DNA from: Piezodorus guildinii
Taxonomy: Eukaryota; Arthropoda; Insecta; Hemiptera; Pentatomidae
Assembly: GCA_023052935.1 (NCBI GenBank)
Contig: CM041292.1
Coordinates: 32,561,454-32,625,453 of the forward strand
Reading direction: 5' to 3'
Length of the DNA: 64,000 nucleotides
Below the pieces are notes generated by a model, which worked only from the letters and a program-made list of their open reading frames with translations, had not been told where the DNA came from and ran no database searches. The position numbers and the translations under genes were made by a program. Below, piece after piece: positions 54,333-64,000 of this stretch. How positions within the stretch are numbered: position 1 is the stretch's first letter; every line of letters starts with the position of its first letter.

Positions 54333-55473
54333 ATTACAATTCGTAAATATAATCCTAATAATTTTATTTCTAGATATATTGATCTCATAAATTATTTACT
54401 TTTCAACTTTTAATGTTTTGTTGTTGTTTTTTTCAACTCAAGCTTAATATGATTTTACGTAACAAAAATAACATCATTCGTTTGATTTTATGTCCCTCCG
54501 TTTTAGAAAAAAATCGAAAGTGCAGTGCCGCTGAAGCAATATGATTCCAGATGGTGTTTTATTTATTGATGGTTTTCCTCAAAAGGTGACACTTTTAGTA
54601 GGACATATCAGAATTCAAATAGCGTTTTTAAATTTCTGAATAAGGTTTAAGAATAACCTTATATAATCCTCTAGGTGTAAGAAAAAATGTTTATTGCTTT
54701 TAATAGAATAAATAATGAAATTCGAAAACAACATCCCCCTGTAAAATACTATACCCGTTCTCTATAGCAATAAAATACCATGTCTGACTAAATATTCATG
54801 TTCGAGTGCATTTCAGATCGGTTATGACAACTTTTCGTGAAGATTGATTCGGTATATTTTATCCAGTCCTAAAAAAAAATATATTTTTTATGATGTTGAT
54901 CAGTTTAATTTAGCATTTTTGGTAGTAAAAATATTATAATTGGGTTAATAATATATGTTAATGTTAATGTAATAAGTATTCAATATAGTATTGAAAAAAA
55001 AAAAAGGTTTTTAAATTCATTTATTAGGTTATTTTTATTTTATGATTTGTGTTCATAAACTCATAAAAAAAAAAAAGGAATATTGTTAGTTGCCGTTAAA
55101 TTACATAATGCTTGCCACTTCATTCTGGAATTCCATACCTAACTCCATACGAGAAGCATTTATTTTAACATTATGTTTACCTCATTGAAAAATAAATTAT
55201 TTCTTCATCTCCTCAACCTTCAATTTTCCGAATAAATGCAAACAAAAAGTAAAAATAATGTTACTCGTCATATTCCATTCAAAAGTGAGAACCACTGCAC
55301 ACGTATAAATATAAAAACTTCTTTTTAAATGATTTTGTGATATCAGTGACCAGTATAATAATAGTATCTCTATATGCACAAATGTTTATTATTATTATTT
55401 ATTAATATGTTCTATATAATACTTTTTCAAATAATGTAAGTATTATAACTATAATAATAATAATTTTGTTTTC

Positions 55474-55505
<32 letters not shown>

Positions 55506-55734
55506 GCGAGTCACAAAACTCGTTTTTGTACACTACTATTATACAACTAATGTTCATGTTGATTTAACACTTGTAATTTTTTAAGACACTGTTTTTTGCT
55601 ATCTGTCTTCAATGATTTTCACTATTGAAAGAAAATAAAGATCATGTTTAGTATTTTTTTCCTCAGCTTATGAACTTCCTTGAAACAGATGTACACGTTT
55701 TGATACCCACTGTATTGTAAAATTTTAATTCTTC

Positions 55735-55800
55735 AATCGATTTCAACAACAAACGTAAGTGAAAGTCGTGTGTAGCAAGCACCAGATTTTTAAATTAACA
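55735..55800 (+). repeat. CTTTCACTTAC-family 3' end fragment
   Basis: It has GTAAGTGAAAGTCGTGTGTAG followed by caagcaccaga, the terminal block seen at 26320 and 38820. From 55800 to 56450 nothing is recognised. Confidence 0.5.
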
Positions 55801-56456
55801 AATTTGATTTATTTTTCTAAATCTTCTACATTACAATCCATGGCCAACGTTAGAAAGCTTTTTAAATACCACAGAATTTAAATGACTGAATTAAACTATT
55901 CGATTGTTGGATTTGGTAAATGTGAGAGCACACTTCCATGGCTGGAATTTGGAAGTAAGATGAAGATTCCGAGGTACTTGAGATCGCCAATCTTGCCCGT
56001 CAATATTCTCTTACCGAGTGTCTAGGATTACTTCTCGGTGTATTTTAACGATTGCAAATCGTCAACATGATCCTTTGCTTACATCAGATATCGATTACAT
56101 TTCGATAGTTAAATACAAAGCGATGGTAATTATGTAAGGAGAAGTTCTTGATTGTTGAGACGCGGTTCACTCTATTGCCCTGAAGATAATCTAAAATGTG
56201 ATACAAAACGTTGGAAAAATAAAAAGGTTACTTATTTGAAGTATTAAAATGAGCACATACCCATTCAACTCCTCTTTATATTTTATTTTTTCTATCAACT
56301 ATTCTTCTTTCATAATGGTAATTTTGGGTATGTTTTGCACTTATTTCTAGAAGCATGCATTTTCAAAAAATATGCTAACAAATGATAAAGAACTAAAATG
56401 TGGGCCGAAATTTTGGCAAATGACAAAAGGTTAGTCTAGAATATTTTAATGTTTTT

Positions 56457-56725
56457 CCTTCTTTGTCAATAATATAGAAATTTCCTTCTTTGTCAATAAT
56501 ATAGACAATTTTCCTTCTTTGTCAATAATATAGACAATTTTCCTTCTTTGTCAATAATATAGACAATTTTCCTTCTTTGTCAATAATATAGACAATTTTC
56601 CTTCTTTGTCAATAATATAGACAATTTTCCTTCTTTGTCAATAATATAGACAATTTTCCTTCTTTGTCAATAATATAGACAATTTTCCTTCTTTGTCAAT
56701 AATATAGACAATTTTCCTTCTAAAA
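56457..56725. repeat. 29-bp minisatellite, nine units
   Basis: Units start at 56457 (27 bp), 56484, 56513, 56542, 56571, 56600, 56629, 56658 and 56687, with a partial unit at 56716. The theme is CCTTCTTTGTCAATAATATA followed by GACAATTTT. All units but the first appear identical, so expansion is recent. Confidence 0.97.
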
Positions 56726-57651
56726 AACTTCATTCATTTACTTACTTACATGCTTAAAATTAATGCTGAGAAGTTACATGTCGTGTTAATGAAAACAACG
56801 GAAATCGTATTATAAGTTATAGTATGCTTCCGTTTATTTAAAATATATATTTTAAGTTTAATATTATGTATAAATTATTATTACTTTAATAGTAATATTT
56901 TATCCAGCTTATTATTTTTTTTGTTCAGGAGTGCTTGTTTTATCTTTTGTTTATTGTTTTTGTAATGAAGCACTGGACTCGGGTTTTGTTTTACAATTGT
57001 ATTTTATGTAGTAAATTTGTACAAGACATTGTCTTTTACAAATAAAAATATATTCTATTCTAATGAAAAAAAAAAATTAAATAATAGAACATCTCATGTT
57101 TGTTCTCAAATTTAAATCAGTACTGTTACTTCCCCAAATTGGTTTTCAAATGATTTTTTCTTCTTTATTTGTCAAATGATATTTAAACAACAATTATTAT
57201 TATGATTATAATTGTTATGCACTCCTCTACAGGTTATGACACTTACCCCTGAGTTTTAGATTTTGTTGTGCATGTCTTTTCTCAACTGATCGTTCTGACA
57301 GCCTTTTTGATTTTTTTTTTTTTCTCTGGTTAGTCCCAATCGTATATTTCGCTTTGTTAAACCTTGCTTTCATTATTTTTTTTCTGGTGAAAATTAATAA
57401 CTCATCTTTATAAGTTTTTATTACTGCTGGCATTAAGAAATAGTGAATTATTTTAAATAATCATAAACGGAATTTACATAAAAACATTTTGGAATTTCTT
57501 TATTTAAGTGGTATCAAACTGCTCTAAAAGGTTAAAACCAACATAAGTACAATTTATTTGTTAAATATTGATTTTATAAATCGTTATTTAAATATATACT
57601 ATTGCGTTTTTTATTTCCGGATATGAGTTAATCTTGAGAACTTATTACACA

Positions 57652-58130
57652 TTTTTTTTTTTTTTGCACGAATTGGCCATCAAGGACCACGTGAATATCA
57701 TTCTGTTTTCTTCACATCTTTCATCTTCTTTTTTCTCCAATATTCTTTCATCTTCCTGGACTGTTCCTCCCGCTCTTCCTTTGTCCATTTTCTCCCCTGT
57801 TTCTTTGTTTTTCCTGTAAAAGCCCTAACTTCTTTTATTTTCTTCCCGAAAAGCCCTCTATCCAAGCAGTCTATTTTCTTGATTTTTAACCTATCAAGCT
57901 CTTCTTTTATTTGCTTTGCATAACCACCCATATTCTTATAGCCTAGAACTTTGTCAAAAATCTGTTTGTACAGCCTCTGATTGTTCATTCTTACCATATG
58001 GCCATAAAACCTCAATCTCCTAGTTCTGATGACTACTTCAAGGTTTTCCAAATTTCTATATATTTCTTCATTGGATTTTAGCCTGTAGCCCTCTTGTGTT
58101 ATTTTGGGTCCATGAAGCCTCCTAACAATT
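57652..58130 (-). mobile_element. 5'-truncated LINE ORF2 C-terminus
   Basis: The minus-strand frame 57698-58051 (117 aa) contains VIRTRRLRFYGHMVRM and then a very Lys-rich tail (KQGRKWTKEEREEQSRKMKE). The GHxxRM motif is shared with the fragment at 1270, so it belongs to the same broad RTE/CR1-like type. The T run at 57652-57665 is the tail. The region 56726-57650 has a 3' UTR-like AATAAA plus A10 near 57045-57075 and an unassigned minus frame at 57227-57433. Confidence 0.7.
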
Positions 58131-58194
58131 ACATAATTTTAATAATTAAACAAGATAAAAAGTTCCTTACATTTACAAATTTTGATTATTAGGA

Positions 58195-58335
58195 TACATG
58201 AGCCCTGTCAGAATATTTTAATTAGGATATCTTCATGATATTAAAAAATATTCAATTTTTCATTTGTTAGACACAAGAAATAACGATTTTAATTGAAATT
58301 TTTATTTTTCGAAAATTCGATAATATTAACTGACA
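58195..58335 (-). repeat. CTTTCACTTAC-family internal fragment
   Basis: It shows similarity to the interior of the copy at 39770 (the ATTTTAATTAGGATAT-type block followed by CATGATATTAAA). No termini remain. Confidence 0.4.
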
Positions 58336-58781
58336 CTTCATAATATTAAGTAAGTGTGTATGATAATGACTGAAAAATAATTTCCAACATAAATCCCATA
58401 GAAGTCAAAGGAAAAAAAAGACCAATCTCCAAAAAAGGTGCCTAATGAGATACCCAGTTTAGTAACGTACCGAGTTTGGCCCTGCATCCTGATTTATTAT
58501 AGAATAAAAATATTGACTGCCAAGCCATAACTCTTCCTACTTTGGAATCTAGTCATTTTATTTGATGTTTATTTTTTAAGCTTTATTCCCTACTCACGAA
58601 AATACTTTTCATGCAGCATTTGATCGTTTAATAACTTAAACTCCATAATTTTCACGATACTTGTTTCCATTACTATGTATTTAATATATAAATAAATAAT
58701 TCAAAGGAATTAATAACCCATTTCTTAGTCAACTCAGCTACATGCCATTCTAACAGTAAGAGGTTACCACCTGCCAGCTAG

Positions 58782-58926
58782 AGGTCCCCAGAACCTTATC
58801 AGCGACAACCACCTTACGTGCCGCAGACGATAGCAGGCACAGACGTGAGCCCCTCAGCCAGGATGACTCCATCCTCCAGGCATCCGCTCCAGAGTATGCG
58901 CTCTCCTATGACCGTTAGCTCTTCAG
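58782..58926 (+). CDS. Candidate host exon (strand uncertain)
   Basis: This is a compact GC-rich island in AT-rich DNA. On the plus strand a frame of 48 codons runs from just after an acceptor-like ctgccagctag (58771-58781) to a strong donor, CTTCAG|GTAGGT, at 58926/58927. It reads SPEPYQRQPPYVPQT, then DVSPSARMTPSSRHPLQSM, typical of a Ser/Pro-rich linker. The exon would end in phase 1. The minus strand is also plausible: 58953-58818 (136 bp) lies between tcatcttttacag and GTAAGG, with one open frame (HLPEELTVIGERILWSG). I cannot name a protein. The plus reading is slightly preferred for its donor and composition. Confidence 0.4.
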
Positions 58927-59064
58927 GTAGGTGGTCCTCGGCAGCGTACTGTCCTGTAAAAGATGAATATGACTCCTGAAAAGCTGTATGGAACGGTATC
59001 AGTCAAGTAAAGGTTCTCGTCAAGTAAGTGTATTAATAAAGGTTCATAGTTACTTTCACGTACC

Positions 59065-59845
59065 TAAATATGAAATACATAGACAGAAAAGTATTGCGTT
59101 AGATAAAATTTTTGATTCCAGTTTTCACCGAAAATACGCGTTTCAGCGGAAATACGCGTGGTCATTTCCCTGAGTGCAAATGACCACTTCCCGCAAAAAG
59201 GTCAATGTGTGCGGTAAGTCTAGCTTAGAAACAATAAGCTTTATAAAACTGAAATTTCATATTTAGAGAGCGTATATGCCCGAGGTGTTACAGCAACTTT
59301 TGTATAATAATCGGCGTGCCATTAGAACCACTTTATACAATGCATTTTCCACTTATAAACGATTTACTCAAAAATTACTTAAACAGTTTTGATTAAAATC
59401 ACTTTATCAATGTTAAACCTAATGGGTTTTAATACCAAGTAGGTTTAAATCAGATTTAAATAGTCTGATTGGACTTAAATAGGGATTTTTGTTTCTCTAA
59501 AGTACTTTTAATTCTGTAGATTTAAAAAAAAAAATAAACACATCATTTTATGTATATTGATAAAAAATGGCAAATTATACAAGTTAAACAAATTTTATAA
59601 GGAACTAGAGGAGAAAAAAATGCTTTTCTAGGTAATTTTTTTTTCAAACCTAAGAATAGTAATATATATCTACAATATACCATTGGAAAGCTGAATATTT
59701 TAGAACAAATGTTATCTTGTTTACACAGTTATAAAACGTAATGTAAAGTGACAAATTGGGCATACTCTTCTTTGATGTTATATTATATTCCATAGTTTTT
59801 AAATTAATTATTTCAGCCGAGGTAAGTGTAAGTCACACCAGAAGA
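59065..59845 (+). repeat. CTTTCACTTAC-family repeat, near full length
   Basis: Family order is kept: the ATTCCAGTTTTCACCGAAA block, CCACTTCCCGCAAAAAGGTC, CATTGGAAAGCTGAATAT and the terminal CGAGGTAAGTG. There is no (GT)n tract here, so the microsatellite in other copies is an expansion. Confidence 0.6.
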
Positions 59846-59986
59846 AAGAAGTATTTCATGCATTTGTGAAAATACCTTAATCTGCGAAACTTCTTTCAAT
59901 AAAATATTTAATTGCTTAATACGTTCCATCTTTGGGATATCCAGAGACACCTCTATCACCCAGTTTTACTAAGAGTTAAAGTGGCT

Positions 59987-60292
59987 TTACCCTTCCTTCC
60001 GCCGTAAGTACTTCCTAGCATCCTTCCATGTTATCCAATCCCGATGTCCGTTCTGCATCTCCGATCTCCTTAAATTCAAATCCTCCGTTCGTTTCTGTAA
60101 CACACGCTCGCGGCCTTCTGATCTGTATATAACTCCCCATCGATCCACAGCTTTCGATAGATCATTCTTAATCCGATCCTCATCTCTATGGAACTCCATT
60201 CCTTCCAACATCCGTGACTCCCAAACTCTTTCCACATTTGAATCCAGTCTATTCAGCCATTTCCTGCCAATCCAATTCCCAAATAATTCCAA
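59987..60292 (-). other. Unassigned 101-codon frame
   Basis: The minus-strand frame reads WIGRKWLNRLDSNVERVWES, later GRERVLQKRTEDLNLRRSEM and RDWITWKDARKYLRRKEG, then a stop. It has no ATG at its opening and is preceded by a stop. The charged, codon-balanced sequence suggests true coding ancestry, perhaps a transposon or LINE C-terminus. I recognise no family. Confidence 0.35.
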
Positions 60293-60689
60293 TTAGATGC
60301 TACTTTCAGGGAAAATCAACAAATAAAGCAGACAGATACGTTTATTTATTTAACTTTCATGGAAACATTCGCAGCAAATATTCGAAAAGATTATCTTTTT
60401 TATTATCGTATAGATTATCGTTTATAAACATATAACAGCACTGTAATTTCTTTTTCTTTTTTTTTTTAACTGTATATCTTTAATTTATCTTTATAATGTT
60501 ATTGCATTTTTAATTATATATTATTATCTGTCCTGATTTTAACATATAGACATATTTTAATTTTTTTTTTTTTTTCTCTTGTTTTCACATTTTATTAGAA
60601 GTTGTCTTTTGAGTTAATTTATCTTTTTCATTTTATTAATATTATTCTTTTGTTATTTTTTTTACTGTATTTATATTTTTAATTATTTT

Positions 60690-60785
60690 ACTTTAAGACT
60701 CTAGTCTTAAGACCCTTGTTTATTTCATGTAATATTATTCTTAAGGGGCGTGTCCCAGAATAAATAAAGAATTATTATTATTATT
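60690..60785 (+). mobile_element. LINE 3' end with (ATT)n tail
   Basis: GGGGCGTGTCCCAGAATAAA is followed by taaagaattattattattatt, an AATAAA-type signal and a microsatellite tail typical of retrotransposed 3' ends. No coding part is identified upstream (60300-60690 is T-rich). Confidence 0.4.
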
Positions 60786-61354
60786 AAAAGAGAATGCCAT
60801 TACTAAGTGTGTCACACATCAGTGGCTAATATGCCATGTATTTATAATATTCCTTAAAGTGCAACCTCTCCAATTTTGTTTATTGGAAACAATTAACCTT
60901 CAGGACGTTACAGGCTGCTCAGGAAATTCCCAAACCAAATAGCAAAAGTAGGTAGGTCTAAGTAGCTAGGTGGTCTTAAGGAAATTCCAATCACATGACT
61001 ATCATTCTAGTATCTTTATGGATGGGGCTTGGAATCACAGGCTACTAATAGACACATACTTATTCAGGAATGAACGGTTCAGGCATCTGAGAGTAATGGA
61101 TGGGGCCGAAATCACTAACAAACGCAAATCTAATAAAGATATTTTTATTTTGTCCAATTATATAGTCATCGGTTAGGAATATTGGTAGAATTTACTTTGG
61201 ATGGCACTAATAATTTAGGAATCATTATATTTTTTCTATGTGTTTTATTTTTAAAATTAGTCAATGCGACTATTAGTAAAACGGAATTAGCAGCTTTTCT
61301 GAATCAGACATTGTTCAGTCACTAATCTCTCGCTATATAAAACAATACTGTGAG

Positions 61355-61637
61355 GGGAGCGGGTGGGTGAGTGGCTAGCGCGCTAGTCTCCCACGCCAGA
61401 GATGTGAGTTCGAGCCCCAGTCCTAGCGGGACTTTTATAGGAATATATTTAAATGAGGATTCACTCACAGCCTCTCCCCGGGTAGTGATACCCGTCAGCC
61501 TACTGGTGGCAACTCATAAAAATAGGCGTAAGGAGTGATGAACCTACCCTAAACATTTCATCGAGAAACGTGAGTATATTCTCCCAGGACTCCAAACCAC
61601 GCGGCCAAGAGCCTACACGGCCTGTCGCGCCAGAGAA
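61355..61637 (+). repeat. SINE family C copy
   Basis: The head GGTGGGTGAGTGGCTAGCGC, the B-box-like tgagttcgagccccag and the body CAGCCTCTCCCCGGG and CATCGAGAAACGTGAG end in CCTGTCGCGCCAGAG plus an A-rich tail (61634-61660). It is missing a clear target duplication. The region 60786-61350 has nothing recognised. Confidence 0.88.
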
Positions 61638-61660
61638 AAAAAAAAAAAACAAGAAAAAAA

Positions 61661-63459
61661 ATGTGTTTCTTGGTTGCCACGAACTCCTAAACCACTTCAT
61701 TTTGATGCGGCTTTTTATTTTCAATTAGGGCATTTTTTTCTGAAGGTTTATGAGTAAAATGCATTGCAATTTAGTTTTTCTTTAGGAGGGCATAATCAAT
61801 TATGTATAAATAAGTCATCAAAACATTATTCCTGAAATATGAGTAGTAATAAGAGGTATAATATACCGTTGGAAAGCTCACTGCCCATTGGCATTACTGT
61901 AGTAAATGAACCTTAAAAATATTTGTTGAATAGTTTATTTTATGATAACTGGCTTCCTCAACTGAGAAGAACCCGGAATCAATAGTTTATTTGAAATTGC
62001 ACTAGTTAAAAAAACTAAAATACTCTTTAGGAAAAAACAGATTGAATACTGAGTGCTTATAATTGGACTTAGTTGAACTCATCCAAAAGTGGACTTTAGT
62101 ACCATCAATTTTTCAGGAACTTGTTGTGACGTATTAAAACCGAAGCATGCTTTCACTCCTACTTGGTTTGATGCTACTTCAAAAACCATAAACTTGGTTT
62201 TGTCACTTATTTTAACCACAGATAGTTGTTTTCTTCGTATCTTCCTACTAAGGCAGTCGATATTCGAAAACAGTATTAAAGGTGACACTTATTGTCTACA
62301 TATCATCATGAAAGATAGTGGTGGTTTGGCCGTTATGCTAAAAATGGTATATGCAGTTAAGATACTTTAGTTTCTCACCGCTTTCTGCAGGCTCAGCTGA
62401 AATAATTTTGCGTATTCTTGTAATTCTATACAATTAAGTTTAAAGATTTTGCCTTTAATAGAATTTGAAAGCATTAGAAACTTTGCTCTTTCCCGTTCAA
62501 CTAGCTGCCGACTAATCTTTTGGTGTCAATAAAATAAGCTTGAAAAATCACACGTCAAAGCAATAATCATCCAGCTTAGCTATATTTATAGGTATATTTT
62601 AAGCCTCCGTGAAAACTAGAAACATTTTATGTTGGATAATTGAAGATATGTTTTTCTTTTATTTTTTAAAGAACGTTTGAAAAACAGGTTATGGCTGGAT
62701 TTATTGCATTCTCCAAGCCGAAGATGAGGATCAATGTGAAAACTGTCTGTAATTTTCTGAAACGAACCCGTTTTCCCTGCAATTCAGAATATTAGTTTAA
62801 AAATTACTGAGTAATAACTCTCTCGTTTTAAGATTCCATTAACTACTTACATTATACATAGAAATACGTATTATTTTACAGATGCATTATTATCAAAGTA
62901 ATTATGCACAGTTACTTCTTTTTGGCTGAAGCTTGGAGTCGTTAAAACTAGTATAAATTTTATCATATACTATCCAATACTTTTTCTTAGACGTTTGGAA
63001 ATGGAAAATTGTACAATAAATATGGATAATGGAAACCAGAAATCTGATATGATTTCACGTTATAGGAATAACGAGAATTAGTTTGCAAGTTATTTATTTT
63101 TCTTTTATTTAATCTTTACACATAACGTTTAACATTTGAAACCAAATCCAATTGGTCAATAGTTTGCAATGTGTATTTTCCAATTACAAATGTATTTTCC
63201 TGGATTATCTTCCAATTGGGCGAAAATATATCGAATTTCGTGCATTACTTATCGTTGAGCTTACACAAACGTATTTTCCTATGGTTGTCTGTATTCCATC
63301 CTATTTAGCGATGGAGGAACGATGAAAATTTTACTAATAATTAACATATAATTATTTTTGTTTTCATTTAATTTCACGGGTCATCCTGAAGGATTAAAAT
63401 TAAATCCTGTGCGATGTCGTTATTTTAAAAATTCCTATTAAAATTAAACTTGAGTAAGC
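61661..63459. other. AT-rich DNA with no recognised gene
   Basis: A family-type block (TATACCGTTGGAAAGCTCA) lies near 61862. Overlapping frames at 62079-62288 (minus, 69 codons) and 62089-62370 (plus, 93 codons) are open but show no motif. I can support no gene here. Confidence 0.5.
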
Positions 63460-63535
63460 AAAATTTAGGACTCACACTTTAGCATCGTCCGCTTAGCCAC
63501 AGTAGAATATATAAGTGACGTTAAATAGATAAACA
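63460..63535 (+). repeat. SINE family A 3' fragment
   Basis: It contains only the tail: GCAAAATTTAGGACTCAC, AGCATCGTCCGCTTAGCCAC and agtgacgttaaatagataaac. The last 465 bases of the window hold nothing I can name. Confidence 0.8.
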
Positions 63536-64000
63536 ATTATTAGATAATTTATTTTCATACTATTCTCCATTGACTCGTATTTATGACGAACTCGAAGTTG
63601 ATCGGGAGGTGTCCCGATCCTAAATACTGGCAAAGTCACAATTTATTTATGAATGGGTCTGTTCATATATTTCCGAAAGAAAAGTTTGAAAAACTTACTT
63701 TTTTTGGGGCCGGTGCCTTTACCTTGAATCCTTATCTAACCCAACGTTATTTTTTTGAAACCTTTCCCTTATGTTGCTAACACTCCTATTGCATGTTCTG
63801 TATGACGTGTCACTTTCGCAACTCCTGAGTCAGTAAATAACAAAGTGCGAATTCAATCTATGAAATGGTTACTCTCAGACAAATGATCTCATTCTGTGCG
63901 CTAATGACTACACTGTAATACTCTAAGACTGTATCAAGGCACTATAAAAACAATCTCTGACTTATTACTTACTATTACTCACAACTATGTCTTGTTATTA

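Overview
This window is AT-rich animal DNA, most likely from an insect. It has Jockey-type non-LTR retrotransposons, a Ty3/gypsy-type LTR element, mariner, hAT and piggyBac-like debris, tRNA-derived SINEs, Penelope-like fragments with hammerhead-like cores, and long (AT)n tracts. There is no operon structure and no intact host gene. A hemipteran-like genome is my guess, held weakly. Nothing in the window names the species.

Left third (1-20,600): scattered SINEs and LINE 3' ends, a mariner element split by a Penelope-like insertion carrying a hammerhead-like core (1887-3089), and a nearly intact gypsy-type element (6063-10765). The gypsy-type element has near-identical LTRs, a gag ORF, a canonical -1 slip site at the gag stop, and a pol frame broken once. 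A piggyBac-like MITE lies at 19281-19864. GC-richer unique islands at about 12.9, 15.9 and 18.7 kb may be host regulatory DNA.

Middle (20,600-42,200): several 5'-truncated Jockey 3' ends, a high-copy TIR repeat family sharing a CTTTCACTTAC terminus, and a second hammerhead-like core enclosed by a perfect 16-bp inverted repeat (27767-27937). There is also a full-length Jockey-type element (30139-34885) with an 18-bp target duplication and two nonsense codons in ORF2, three tRNA-headed SINE families, and an internally deleted mariner.

Right third (42,200-64,000): the most striking structure is a 3.4-kb foldback element (44243-47665). Its outer arms are about 99% identical, and each arm combines a 21-bp minisatellite with a 112-bp tandem unit. 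The left arm has gained about seven extra 112-bp units as a 335-bp higher-order repeat. Just beside it, a 902-bp hAT-type MITE with a perfect 8-bp target duplication interrupts a minus-strand frame that looks protein coding. A small, possibly real host exon lies at 58782-58926. The rest is more Jockey 3' ends, SINEs, a second hAT MITE, a 29-bp minisatellite and AT-rich DNA with no recognised content.

How the parts relate: the window is layered transposon debris in host intergenic or intronic DNA. The young autonomous-type copies (gypsy-type, Jockey-type) each carry only one or two lesions. The non-autonomous families (SINEs, hAT and piggyBac MITEs, the foldback element) would depend on enzymes encoded elsewhere.
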